Shown here: one piece after another, positions 1-6,542 of the stretch | Layout: each line of letters starts with the position of its first letter | How positions within the stretch are numbered: the first letter of the stretch is position 1 | From: Candidatus Yonathbacteria bacterium CG17_big_fil_post_rev_8_21_14_2_50_43_9 | GTDB taxonomy: Bacteria; Patescibacteriota; Minisyncoccia; Phycocordibacterales; UBA1550 | DNA length: 13,296 nt | Direction of reading: 5' to 3' | NCBI GenBank assembly: GCA_002771015.1 | Contig: PCUO01000035.1 | Span: 16,978-30,273, forward strand | The notes under the pieces: generated by a model | Seen by the model: the letters and a program-made list of their open reading frames with translations, nothing else | The model's database searches: none | What the model was told of the DNA's origin: nothing | Made by a program: the position numbers and the translations under genes

Positions 1-139
1 CTCCGCTCTAATAACTGACATAGAAACTCTTAGGAGCCTACCATGTCAGCTACCTCGGCAAATTATTTACTTTCAACTTACTCCGCTCTAATAACTGACG
101 TAGAAACTCCTATGAGCCTACCATGTCAGCTACCTCGGC
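1..139 (+). repeat. Two copies of a 59-bp structured direct repeat
   Basis: Positions 1-59 and 81-139 match except at three bases, an 80-bp period with a 21-bp AT-rich spacer. Each unit can fold: CTGACAT (15-21) pairs with ATGTCAG (43-49), with an inner CTC/GAG step. In copy 2 the A20-to-G change turns an A-U pair into a G-U wobble on the plus strand, and the other two changes fall in the loop. No coding potential is seen. The array may continue to the left of the window. The 59-bp unit is too long for a CRISPR repeat, and I see no attC-type boxes. Confidence 0.85.
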
Positions 140-178
140 GGGAAAACTAGTCTGTAAAGTTTATAAAATCGAAAATCT

Positions 179-208
179 GTAAAGTGAATGCACCTTCATT
201 TACTTTAT
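179..208 (+). other. Imperfect hairpin below the first repeats
   Basis: GTAAAGTGAATG (179-190) pairs with CATTTACTTTAT (197-208) over 12 positions around loop CACCTT. Two of the pairs are G-U and form only on the plus strand. A copy of TCTGTAAAGT also occurs at 151-160 and overlaps the left arm at 176-185. There is no strong U-tract after it, so its use as a terminator is uncertain. It lies 17 bp beyond the stop of the minus-strand gene at 226-513, and in that direction the stem has two mismatches. Confidence 0.45.
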
Positions 209-225
209 GGAATTTTGACTTTGTG

Positions 226-513
226 CTACTTTGTTATCAAATTTTTAACCGACTGGATATCTGTAGGAATTGAACCAGCTGCTTTTTCAAAATTTTGAAT
301 AATGCCGATTGAAGTCTGGAATGTCTTCATATATTTTTGAATCGTTGGCTGAAAGTAGTAGTAAACTCCAAAAATTGATCCAAGAATTGTCGTCCAATAT
401 ACTAATCTGAACAAAGAACTCCAGTGTTGTGAGCGTCGCATTCCCCTGAGAATCTTGTTGTTCTCGCGTGCAATTTCTAAAAGTTCATCTATCTTTCGTG
501 CGTCCAATTCCAT
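226..513 (-). CDS. Small coiled-coil plus one-pass membrane protein, CPR-type hypothetical
   Basis: This 95-aa protein has no assigned function. Residues 1-28 (with the ENNKILRGMRR segment) look like a short charged coiled coil, and residues about 34-54 form one hydrophobic, aromatic-rich membrane helix (FRLVYW...FGVYYYF). A polar amphipathic tail follows. From memory, proteins with this ENNKIL-x-x-MRR plus YW-type helix pattern are common in Parcubacteria genomes and are annotated only as hypothetical; I could not check this by search. Start: the ATG at 511-513 has no Shine-Dalgarno and lies 7 nt below a -10 box, so the mRNA is probably leaderless. It appears to be a single-gene unit, because a terminator (565-594) closes the gene before it. 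Confidence 0.8.
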   Translation of the reverse strand: MELDARKIDELLEIARENNKILRGMRRSQHWSSLFRLVYWTTILGSIFGVYYYFQPTIQKYMKTFQTSIGIIQNFEKAAGSIPTDIQSVKNLITK

Positions 514-520
514 ACAAAAT

Positions 521-548
521 AATGTACCAGATTTTGCTAAAAAATCAA
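521..548 (-). promoter_or_regulatory. Leaderless promoter for the 95-aa membrane protein
   Basis: On the minus strand, -35 TTGATT (543-548), a 16-bp spacer and -10 TACATT (521-526) are followed by 7 nt and then the ATG. Transcription would start at or next to the start codon. Confidence 0.5.
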
Positions 549-564
549 AATATTACTTCGTTGT

Positions 565-594
565 AAAAAAGCCCGGAACAAGTCCGAGCTTTTT
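565..594 (-). terminator. Intrinsic terminator of the 140-aa gene
   Basis: On the minus strand, GCTCGGA pairs with TCCGGGC around loop CTTGT. A-rich sequence precedes the stem and a run of T follows it. One pair is G-U on this strand but a C-A mismatch on the other, so it acts best for the minus-strand gene ending at 610. Confidence 0.85.
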
Positions 595-609
595 GTAGAG
601 TGTTATGCG

Positions 610-1032
610 CTACAATGTCGCATGATCAATATTTCTTGCTGTTGATAAAACCACAGATGACAATTTGTTCTCAAACCCTTCCATTGAATCAAATGGCCTG
701 AGAAATGCGCCATTGATCTGGAATACTTCTGGCACATCAGCGCCAGTACATAAACACAAGAACTGTGTCACTTTTTGGTCGTAACTCTCCCTTTTTGCTA
801 CAACAGCCACAATGGTTGTTTCTCCGCGCATGAGACACTCAGTACAGAAACCAGCGAGTTTCTCCGCTTTGTTTGTCCCGATTATGTTGCGCAACGAGCA
901 CATACGTGGAATAACCGATTTTTTGAGACTCATTACGTCAAGCAACATAGCTACTATCTTTACCCACACAAAACCATGTGGAAGTTGAATCTCTATGACT
1001 CCAAGTGTTTCAGATTTGGTTTTATTAACCAT
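610..1032 (-). CDS. Unknown 140-aa protein with CxxC and CxC cysteines
   Basis: I do not recognise this family. The protein is soluble-looking, with no signal peptide or clear membrane helix. It has five cysteines, C45, C63-x-x-C66 (FCTEC) and C93-x-C95, which could bind metal or be redox active; that is inference. A hydrophobic stretch ETTIVAVVAK (71-80) looks like a core beta strand. The reality of the gene is well supported: AGGGGAAG stands a few nt before the ATG (1030-1032), a good promoter lies at 1098-1125, and a terminator lies 16 nt past the stop. A plus-strand reading frame over the same DNA (775-1197) has an odd His/Phe/Cys-rich composition and ends inside a hairpin, so I treat the minus strand as coding. 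Confidence 0.75.
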   Translation of the reverse strand: MVNKTKSETLGVIEIQLPHGFVWVKIVAMLLDVMSLKKSVIPRMCSLRNIIGTNKAEKLAGFCTECLMRGETTIVAVVAKRESYDQKVTQFLCLCTGADVPEVFQINGAFLRPFDSMEGFENKLSSVVLSTARNIDHATL

Positions 1033-1066
1033 TTTTACTTCCCCTTTTATAAGATTTTAAAAAAAC

Positions 1067-1091
1067 AAAAAAAGGCAAAGAACTTATTGCC
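1067..1091 (-). promoter_or_regulatory. 5'-end stem-loop with U-tract in the leader of the 140-aa gene
   Basis: On the minus strand, GGCAA (1087-1091) pairs with TTGCC (1074-1078) around an 8-nt loop and is followed by seven T (1067-1073). Given the promoter at 1098-1125, transcription would start near 1091, so the stem would be the very 5' end of the mRNA. It could protect the 5' end. Termination this close to the start is less likely. Confidence 0.45.
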
Positions 1092-1097
1092 ACTAGC

Positions 1098-1125
1098 AGT
1101 ATACCACCAACGCCAAAATAGTCAA
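1098..1125 (-). promoter_or_regulatory. Sigma70-type promoter of the 140-aa gene
   Basis: Minus strand: -35 TTGACT (1120-1125), a 16-bp spacer and -10 TATACT (1098-1103). The predicted leader is about 58 nt and contains a stem-loop and a Shine-Dalgarno. This is one of the best consensus matches in the window. Confidence 0.75.
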
Positions 1126-1174
1126 GACTTACTCAGTCGTCTACATCGCGAAAGCCTCGGAATAATTCGGCCTG

Positions 1175-1218
1175 ACACAAAGAAGAAAACTGCCTGATGG
1201 CAGTTTTCTTCTTTGTGT
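1175..1218. terminator. Perfect 20-bp hairpin, probable bidirectional terminator
   Basis: The arm at 1175-1194 is A-rich and ends in CTGCC. It pairs without error with 1199-1218 around loop TGAT. The purine-rich 5' arm and pyrimidine-rich 3' arm resemble the other terminators here. It lies upstream of the 140-aa gene's promoter and downstream of the tRNA and its own hairpin, so it may insulate that promoter from read-through. No gene ends next to it on the plus strand. Confidence 0.7.
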
Positions 1219-1245
1219 GTATTTATTGTACCAAGATTGAATCTA

Positions 1246-1305
1246 TTTTCAAAAAAAATGACATGCCACGCGCGGAGCGCGTAGTATGTCATTTTTTTTT
1301 GAAAA
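1246..1305 (-). terminator. Very long hairpin downstream of tRNA-Arg
   Basis: TTTTC, an A8 run and TGACAT (1246-1264) pair with ATGTCA, a T9 run and GAAAA (1286-1305), with a one-base bulge. Above this, CGCGC (1269-1273) pairs with GCGCG (1277-1281) around loop GGA, with a near-paired step between. It lies about 20 nt after the 3' end of the tRNA on the minus strand and probably terminates it. It would also work in the other direction. Confidence 0.8.
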
Positions 1306-1326
1306 AGCTGGTAAGTTCGTTTAAAG

Positions 1327-1398
1327 TGCCCTTGGCAAGAATCGAACTTACATCTATTCCTTAGGACGGAACTGTTCTATCCATTGAACTACAAGGGC
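1327..1398 (-). tRNA. tRNA-Arg, anticodon CCU
   Basis: This is a complete 72-nt cloverleaf on the minus strand. The acceptor stem GCCCTTG/CAAGGGC is perfect. The D stem is GTTC/GAAC with GG in the loop. The anticodon stem is GTTCC/GGAAT around loop GTCCTAA, giving anticodon CCT, which reads AGG codons. The T stem is GTAAG/CTTGC around TTCGATT, and the discriminator is A. The 3' CCA is not encoded (CTTT follows), so it must be added by a nucleotidyltransferase. Confidence 0.95.
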
Positions 1399-1446
1399 AA
1401 TTACTAAACTCTTAACTTACTCCACATAGTAGAGTGCTTGAATGTT

Positions 1447-1455
1447 GTATTATCA
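1447..1455 (-). promoter_or_regulatory. Possible extended -10 promoter for tRNA-Arg
   Basis: Minus strand TGATAATAC fits an extended -10 (TG-N-TAATAC). A TTGTAA lies 19 bp upstream as a weak -35. The predicted start is about 40 nt before the mature tRNA 5' end, which would need RNase P processing. Confidence 0.35.
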
Positions 1456-1483
1456 GACTAAGAATAACAACTTACAAGGGCAT

Positions 1484-1508
1484 AAAAAAGGAGCGTAATG
1501 CCCCTTTA
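1484..1508 (-). terminator. Terminator of the glutaredoxin gene
   Basis: Minus strand: AGGGGC pairs with GCTCCT (one G-U) around loop ATTAC and is followed by a T run. A separate hairpin (1511-1537) lies between it and the stop codon. Confidence 0.75.
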
Positions 1509-1510
1509 AA

Positions 1511-1537
1511 TATACTAAAATAAAAGATTTTAGTATA
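1511..1537. other. Perfect 11-bp AT hairpin right after the glutaredoxin stop
   Basis: TATACTAAAAT (1511-1521) and ATTTTAGTATA (1527-1537) pair fully around loop AAAAG. It begins 2 nt after the stop codon on the minus strand. It may stabilise the mRNA 3' end. It is too AT-rich to be a strong terminator by itself. Confidence 0.6.
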
Positions 1538-1539
1538 GC

Positions 1540-1776
1540 CTACGCGATACCAAGAAGGCTTGAAAGACGTGGCTTGTCAAAACCAACTGTCATATCGTCA
1601 CCAACAAATATCACTGGTACACCCATCTGCCCACTTTTCTCAATCATTTCTTTTCTTTTTTCAAGGTCTGTACCTACATTGTATTCTGTGTAGTTCACAT
1701 TATTTTCAGTGAAAAACTCTTTAGCCATTTTGCAATATCCGCAAGTCGGGGTTGTGTAAATTGTTACTTCTTTCAT
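1540..1776 (-). CDS. Glutaredoxin-like protein, YruB/NrdH type
   Basis: This small cytoplasmic thiol-disulfide oxidoreductase of 78 aa is the usual size for the family. It has one thioredoxin fold: strand VTIYTTP, the active site C12-G-Y-C15, the cis-proline loop GVPV (P54), and the GFD segment (65-67) typical of YruB-family glutaredoxins. Both active cysteines are present, so dithiol chemistry is expected. Its electron donor and target cannot be read from the sequence; no thioredoxin reductase or ribonucleotide reductase lies nearby. Start: the ATG at 1774-1776 has no Shine-Dalgarno but lies 7 nt below a -10-like box, which suggests a leaderless mRNA. Confidence 0.92.
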   Translation of the reverse strand: MKEVTIYTTPTCGYCKMAKEFFTENNVNYTEYNVGTDLEKRKEMIEKSGQMGVPVIFVGDDMTVGFDKPRLSSLLGIA

Positions 1777-1783
1777 ATGTTTT

Positions 1784-1812
1784 AATGTGTTTTAATCCTC
1801 GCTTTAATCCAA
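1784..1812 (-). promoter_or_regulatory. Probable leaderless promoter for the glutaredoxin
   Basis: Minus strand: -35 TTGGAT (1807-1812), a 17-bp spacer and a weak -10 CACATT (1784-1789), then 7 nt to the ATG. The -10 is poor; the spacing matches the other leaderless genes in the window. Confidence 0.4.
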
Positions 1813-1945
1813 AGCACAAATTTATGATTCGGACTCAGCTGATTCAAAGTTAAAATTCTATCAAATATGGGAAGATCCCAAGAACTTTTCAAGTTTACCA
1901 TAATAAATAATATCACGCTATGCTTTAGGACCTAGTATTTTGTAT

Positions 1946-1972
1946 AAAAAAAGGCGACACTGGGTCGCCTTT
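1946..1972 (-). terminator. Terminator of the 110-aa gene
   Basis: Minus strand: GGCGAC (1964-1969) pairs perfectly with GTCGCC (1953-1958) around a 5-nt loop, followed by seven T. It lies about 50 nt past the stop at 2022. Confidence 0.9.
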
Positions 1973-2021
1973 GTTAATAATATATGAATACTATATTACA
2001 CATCTTTGTACTTCTGTCATG

Positions 2022-2354
2022 CTAGAACGTTTTTAGCCATTTTCTTAGACGGCTAGCGTGTTTGTAATCAGCAACATGCAGGTCACCTATTTTCGTTTTG
2101 ATTACAGCTCCACCAAGGCATCCGGCGAGAATTGACAGTGAACCGTTGAGCTCGTCCAAACGAATGGTACCGACATGACTAATTTGATGCTCACCAAACC
2201 TATTCACCTCACAGTAAAACAGTTTAAAAAGTTTTCCTGCGTCTTTTTCAATACACAAATGAGAGCCATCCTTGATTTTTATCATTATGCTTGTATTGCT
2301 TTCATCAAGATTTTTCGCTGTTGGTTTTTGTATCAATGCCATCACTGATGCCAT
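2022..2354 (-). CDS. Unknown 110-aa protein
   Basis: I do not recognise this protein. It has no membrane helix or signal peptide. The middle looks like alternating short strands (SIMIKIKDGSHLCIEKD, residues 22-38; HVGTIRLDEL, 60-69). A glycine/alanine hydrophobic patch follows (LAGCLGGAVI, 76-85), then a basic C-terminus (SRLRKWLKTF). This could be a small beta-rich domain, possibly nucleic-acid or protein binding, but that is a guess. The gene is well framed: AGGAGG (2359-2364) lies 4 nt before the first ATG, which favours it over the in-frame Met5. A promoter overlaps the rnhB stop, and a terminator follows. Confidence 0.75.
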   Translation of the reverse strand: MASVMALIQKPTAKNLDESNTSIMIKIKDGSHLCIEKDAGKLFKLFYCEVNRFGEHQISHVGTIRLDELNGSLSILAGCLGGAVIKTKIGDLHVADYKHASRLRKWLKTF

Positions 2355-2396
2355 AATTCCTCCTTTTTGTTGTCGTTAAAAAATGAACCGAGTTTT

Positions 2397-2425
2397 AGTA
2401 TACCATTTATCGCACTTTTACGCAA
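2397..2425 (-). promoter_or_regulatory. Promoter of the 110-aa gene, overlapping the end of rnhB
   Basis: Minus strand: -35 TTGCGT (2420-2425), a 17-bp spacer and -10 TATACT (2397-2402). The -35 lies in the last rnhB codons. The predicted leader is about 36 nt and includes AGGAGG, so this gene uses Shine-Dalgarno initiation. Confidence 0.65.
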
Positions 2426-3023
2426 CCCCTTTAAGGAAGCTTCTGCGGTGATGTTTTGTAATGCCGTGCTTTTTTATTGCCTCGTAATGCGCGCGCGTAC
2501 CATAGCCCTTGTGTTTTTCAAAACCATATTCGGGAAACTTTTTTGCTAGGGCGACCATCTTTTTATCCCGAGCAACCTTTGCAACAATAGAGGCCAGTGC
2601 AATCGAAAGTTCTTTCTCGTCACCCTTTATAATTGTTTTTTGGTTTATATAATGCGATGGCGCGCGAAGCGCGCCATCGAGAAGTACTTTTGTTTTGTTC
2701 ACATCGTGATCAATCTCACTAAGCGCTTTCTCCATGGCTGTGCGAATAGCATACGAAAGCCCTTTTTTATCAATCACGCTCGATGCCACAAACGCAACTG
2801 AATACTCGAGCCAACCTTCTCTCATTGCCTCATCAATTTTCACCACCCACGCCTCCTTTCCTCTAGCAGAAAGTTTTTTAGAATCCTTAAAGCCGATTCC
2901 CCATTTTGTTATTATCTTTTGACTTTCGGCTTTCAACCTTACGGCTCCAACCGCCACCGGTCCAGCAAGTGGTCCTCTTCCTACCTCATCTACTCCAATT
3001 ATGTATTTATAGCGTCTCCTCAT
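2418..3023 (-). CDS. rnhB: Ribonuclease HII
   Basis: RNase HII cleaves RNA in RNA-DNA hybrids and starts removal of single ribonucleotides misinserted in DNA. The 201-aa protein is of normal length with all family motifs: GVDEVGRGPLAGP near the N-terminus with catalytic D12 and E13, DSKKLS at 47-52, D116 in VLLDG, D134 in KGDEK followed by SIALASIVAKVARDK, and the C-terminal HKGYGT (171-176) and HHRRSF (191-196) segments. All four acidic residues expected for two-metal catalysis are present. The ATG at 3021-3023 has no Shine-Dalgarno and lies 7 nt below TATACT, so initiation is probably leaderless. It is divergent from dnaE, another replication gene. A perfect hairpin lies inside the gene at 2656-2678. 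Confidence 0.97.
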   Translation of the reverse strand: MRRRYKYIIGVDEVGRGPLAGPVAVGAVRLKAESQKIITKWGIGFKDSKKLSARGKEAWVVKIDEAMREGWLEYSVAFVASSVIDKKGLSYAIRTAMEKALSEIDHDVNKTKVLLDGALRAPSHYINQKTIIKGDEKELSIALASIVAKVARDKKMVALAKKFPEYGFEKHKGYGTRAHYEAIKKHGITKHHRRSFLKGVA

Positions 3024-3030
3024 TCAGTAC

Positions 3031-3036
3031 AGTATA
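3031..3036 (-). promoter_or_regulatory. -10 box of rnhB, leaderless spacing
   Basis: Minus strand TATACT lies exactly 7 nt before the rnhB ATG. I see no good -35 at 16-18 bp, so the assignment rests on the -10 and the shared spacing. Confidence 0.5.
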
Positions 3037-3164
3037 TCTGAAAATTACTCATTTTATACTCCTTTTGTTTATGTAGTTAAGGTGCCGGAAACTTCGTATT
3101 GTGGCGAATAATATCATTTTTTTCTTCTTGTGTCAATCGTATTTTTCCCCCTCGTTTTGAAATC

Positions 3165-3173
3165 TGGTATACT
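3165..3173 (+). promoter_or_regulatory. Extended -10 promoter for the leader ORF and dnaE
   Basis: TGGTATACT is an extended -10 (TG-N-TATACT). It lies 8 nt before the ATG at 3182 and about 100 nt before the likely dnaE start. There is no clear -35. The rest of 3024-3164, between this and the rnhB -10, shows no gene. Confidence 0.6.
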
Positions 3174-3181
3174 AGCCCAAT

Positions 3182-3277
3182 ATGGAGACTAAAGGCCCAA
3201 AATTCACCACAGCACACGCTACGAGCCCTCGCGACCTTCTAACGCCGTGGCAGGTTTCACATATAAAACCAATATGA
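3182..3277 (+). CDS. Possible 31-aa leader peptide overlapping the dnaE start
   Basis: A short open frame starts with the ATG 8 nt below the extended -10 box and runs 31 codons. Its TGA (3275-3277) overlaps the likely dnaE ATG (3274-3276) as ATGA. The dnaE ATG has no Shine-Dalgarno, so coupling to a leaderless upstream ORF would explain how dnaE is translated. The peptide (METKGPKFTTAH...) is polar with no recognised domain and no run of one amino acid that would suggest attenuation. That it is translated is inference. Confidence 0.45.
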   Translation: METKGPKFTTAHATSPRDLLTPWQVSHIKPI

Positions 3278-6200
3278 GCAATCCTTCCTTTATACATTTA
3301 CATACGCACAGCCACTATTCCCTACTGGATGGGCTTTCAAAAATTGATGAGATGGTCGCGCTCGCAAAAAAGCATAGGGTGAACGCTATCGGACTCACAG
3401 ACCACGGCAATATGTATGGCGCGATTGAGTTCTACAAAAAATGCAGATCGGCTGGAATCAAACCCATTATCGGTGTTGAGGCGTATGTTACTCCAGGTTC
3501 TCGCCACGACAAGCGTCCTGGTATAGACAATGAGCGTTTTCACCTCACACTGCTCGCGAAAAATTTGCAGGGTTATAAAAATCTGATGCGTCTTGTTACT
3601 ATCTCAAATCTAGAGGGCTACTACTACAAGCCGAGAATGGATAAGGAAGTTCTAAGGCAATACAGCGAGGGAATTATTTGTCTCTCCGGATGTTTCGGAG
3701 GAGAATTTTCGCGCGCGATTCGTCGTGGTGACACAGAAGGCGCGGAAAAGGTTGCTCGCGAACATCAAGATATTTTTGGCGTGGAGAATTATTATTTGGA
3801 AATCATGCACCACCCAGGTGTGGAAAATATTGAGGAGGTACGGAAAGAGATTATTCGCTTGAGCAAAAAATTAAATATTCCTCTAGTCGCAACGCAAGAC
3901 TCGCACTATCTGCACAAGGACGACCAAGACGCGCACGAGACACTTCTCGCTATACAAACCAACGGTGACCTAAATGATGAAAATCGTTTCTCTATGAAAT
4001 CGGATTTTTTTGATTTCATAGATACAGAAAAAGCGCTTGAATATTTTGCGAGTACTCCTGAGGCTGTGTGGAACACACAAAAAATCGCTGACAAATGCAA
4101 TATTGAGATAGAACTTGGTAAATGGCTTTTTCCAGATATAAAAATTCCTAAAGGCGCCACATACAACAGCGAGCTTCGCCGTCTCGCGTACGAGGGCATT
4201 TCTACACGCGGTCTTTCCATTAACGAGGAGGCTGTCATTGAGCGTCTTGAGTACGAACTCAAAGTTATTTTGGACAAAGGATACGCGCCGTACTTTCTCG
4301 TGGTTGCGGATCTTTTACGATATTCAAAGGAACACGGCATACTTACAAACATTAGGGGTTCCGTGGCGGGGTCTATCACTACATACCTCATTGGTATTAC
4401 ATCTGTGAACCCACTTGAATATAAGCTTCCTTTTGAGCGTTTTCTTAATCCGGAGCGTCCATCAGCGCCTGACATCGATATGGACTACGCTGACAACCGT
4501 CGTGACGACGTAATAAACTACGCTCGTGAGAAATATGGGTATGACCGTGTGGCGCAGATTGGCACGTTCGGTACGATGATGGCGCGCGGATCTGTCCGAG
4601 ATGTCGCGCGCGCTCTCGGGCACCCATATGCTGTTGGCGACAAAATCTCTCGTCTAATTCCTGAGGGCTCGCAAGGTTTTCCAATGACCATAAATACAGC
4701 GATAAATATTACTCCAGAGCTTGCTGATCTTTATAAAAATGACGCTGATACAAAAAAAATTATCGATCTTGCAAAGCGTCTTGAAGGATGCGTAAGACAC
4801 ATCTCTGTGCACGCGGCTGGAGTTGTTATCGCTCCACGCCCTCTTTATGAATTCACTCCGACACAGCTTGACCCAAAGGGAGGAAAAATAATCACGCAGT
4901 ACGATATGCACGCTGTAGAAGACGCTGGACTGCTAAAGTTTGACTTCCTCGGTATACGCAACCTTTCTATTTTGGGAGACTCTATTCGGCTGGTAAAGGA
5001 ACGACACGATATTGATATTGAAATTGAAAATATTCCAATTGACGACAAACTCACTTTTGAAATGCTTGCGCGAGGAGAAACAATGGGGCTTTTTCAACTT
5101 AATGGCTCAGGAATGACACGCTACTTAAAAGAACTTCGTCCTTCAACTATTCATGACATCAACGCTATAGTTGCGCTATATCGCCCAGGTCCTATGGAAA
5201 TGATTCCCGAATACATAAAACGAAAACACGACCCAAGACTTATTTCATATCTTGATCCTAGGATGAAAGAAATCCTCTCAATGTCTTACGGTGTGATTAC
5301 ATATCAGGACGACGTGATGATGATTGCTATTCATCTCGCGGGCTACTCGTGGCTGGATGCCGACAAACTTCGTAAAGCGATGGGCAAAAAAATCCCCGCA
5401 GAAATGCAGGCGCAAAAGGAAAAGCTATTGAAGGGATTTGTTGAGCACGGAAAACTTTCAGAGAAAAAAGCGCAGGAACTTTGGCATCTCATTGAACCAT
5501 TTGCAGCGTATGGATTTAACAAGGCGCACGCCGCGAGCTACGGGCGTCTCGCATACCAGACCGCATACATGAAGGCAAACTTTCCTATTGAGTATATGAC
5601 AGCTATTCTCACCGCAGAGTCTGGCGACACGGAAAAGATCGCAGAAATTATTACCGAGTGTAAGAGAATGAAGCTTCCAGTGCTCCCCCCTGATATAAAT
5701 GCAAGTTGCGGTGGATTTACAGTTGTAGAAAATAACGAGGTGCAGGAGATAAGATTTGGGCTGTATACCATCAAAAATCTTGGCGTAGATATTTCAGACG
5801 CGATTATTGCCGAGCGTGACACACAACACGCGTTCACTTCATTTAGTAATTTTCTAGAACGCATTCGCCACAAAAATCTTAATAAGAAATCTCTTGAAGC
5901 GCTTATCAAAGCAGGTGCTATGGATGCCATGGGTGAACGCGGAACTATGCTTGCCAATATGGAGGAGGCGCTAGATTATAACAAAGCGCAAGGGCGTGAA
6001 ATGAGTGGGCAGGAATCACTTTTTGGAATTATGTCAGACCAGTCAAGTGTACCGATGCTTCGCTTGAAACCCGCAGAGCCTGTGGCAAAAAGAGACAGAC
6101 TGATATGGGAAAAAGAACTTCTGGGACTTTATGTATCTGGACACCCGCTCGACGAACATAGTGATAAACTCACAAGAATAGGTACAACAATTGAAAATGT

Positions 6201-6465
6201 AAAAACCCTTAAGGATGGAATGATGGCAGTCACAGGCGGTATCGTCGAACATATTCATCCAATCATTACAAAAAAGGGAGACAAAATGGCGTTTGTAAAA
6301 TTAACCGATATGACAGGAACGCTTGAGCTCGTTATTTTTCCAGAGACGCTTTTCACATACAAAGAATTTTTTGAAGTTCCTGACCGTTGTATCAAAGTAA
6401 AGGGTAAAATCTCTGAAAGAAACGGAGAGAAGACGCTCATTGTGGAGAGAGTAAAGGAACTATAA
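3274..6465 (+). CDS. dnaE: DNA polymerase III alpha subunit
   Basis: This is the replicative DNA polymerase catalytic subunit, 1063 aa from the ATG at 3274, a little shorter than the E. coli protein. The N-terminal PHP domain starts HLHTHSHYS (8-16) and keeps further metal-ligand-like His/Asp motifs (GLTDHGN, TQDSHYL). The palm has the catalytic pair D400 and D402 in PDIDMD and the third aspartate D557 in KFDFLG, almost the E. coli positions. YQDD, AMGKK and GFNKAHAASY segments follow. The tail has a SGHPLD motif and an OB fold (about 980-1060). The frame stays open to a GTG at 3247, but the family start MSNPSFIHLH fits the ATG. There is no Shine-Dalgarno; a leader ORF overlaps the start by ATGA. 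A decayed copy of its last codons lies at 8490-8633. Confidence 0.97.
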   Translation: MSNPSFIHLHTHSHYSLLDGLSKIDEMVALAKKHRVNAIGLTDHGNMYGAIEFYKKCRSAGIKPIIGVEAYVTPGSRHDKRPGIDNERFHLTLLAKNLQGYKNLMRLVTISNLEGYYYKPRMDKEVLRQYSEGIICLSGCFGGEFSRAIRRGDTEGAEKVAREHQDIFGVENYYLEIMHHPGVENIEEVRKEIIRLSKKLNIPLVATQDSHYLHKDDQDAHETLLAIQTNGDLNDENRFSMKSDFFDFIDTEKALEYFASTPEAVWNTQKIADKCNIEIELGKWLFPDIKIPKGATYNSELRRLAYEGISTRGLSINEEAVIERLEYELKVILDKGYAPYFLVVADLLRYSKEHGILTNIRGSVAGSITTYLIGITSVNPLEYKLPFERFLNPERPSAPDIDMDYADNRRDDVINYAREKYGYDRVAQIGTFGTMMARGSVRDVARALGHPYAVGDKISRLIPEGSQGFPMTINTAINITPELADLYKNDADTKKIIDLAKRLEGCVRHISVHAAGVVIAPRPLYEFTPTQLDPKGGKIITQYDMHAVEDAGLLKFDFLGIRNLSILGDSIRLVKERHDIDIEIENIPIDDKLTFEMLARGETMGLFQLNGSGMTRYLKELRPSTIHDINAIVALYRPGPMEMIPEYIKRKHDPRLISYLDPRMKEILSMSYGVITYQDDVMMIAIHLAGYSWLDADKLRKAMGKKIPAEMQAQKEKLLKGFVEHGKLSEKKAQELWHLIEPFAAYGFNKAHAASYGRLAYQTAYMKANFPIEYMTAILTAESGDTEKIAEIITECKRMKLPVLPPDINASCGGFTVVENNEVQEIRFGLYTIKNLGVDISDAIIAERDTQHAFTSFSNFLERIRHKNLNKKSLEALIKAGAMDAMGERGTMLANMEEALDYNKAQGREMSGQESLFGIMSDQSSVPMLRLKPAEPVAKRDRLIWEKELLGLYVSGHPLDEHSDKLTRIGTTIENVKTLKDGMMAVTGGIVEHIHPIITKKGDKMAFVKLTDMTGTLELVIFPETLFTYKEFFEVPDRCIKVKGKISERNGEKTLIVERVKEL

Positions 6466-6542
6466 AAGAACCGATAACAAACAACTAGAGCGCTATGACT
6501 GACAGATATTATAATTTATGGGCTTGCCACGTTAGAGACCGC

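Noticed and set aside
1..139. CRISPR array or integron attC sites
   Set aside because: The 59-bp unit with a 21-bp spacer is the wrong size for CRISPR; no attC-type core boxes and no cas or integrase gene are seen.
775..1197. Plus-strand 140-codon frame opposite the 140-aa gene
   Set aside because: Composition rich in His, Phe, Tyr and Cys, no ribosome site, ends inside the 1175-1218 hairpin; the minus strand has promoter, Shine-Dalgarno and terminator.
1474..1482. ACAAGGGCA also found at the tRNA-Arg 5' end (1391-1399), possible att site
   Set aside because: Only about 9-10 bp are shared, no integrase or island is nearby, and the bases are also part of a paired region near the glutaredoxin terminator.
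3247..3273. GTG at 3247 as the dnaE start
   Set aside because: It adds nine residues not typical of the family, has no ribosome site, and the ATG at 3274 gives the usual DnaE beginning.
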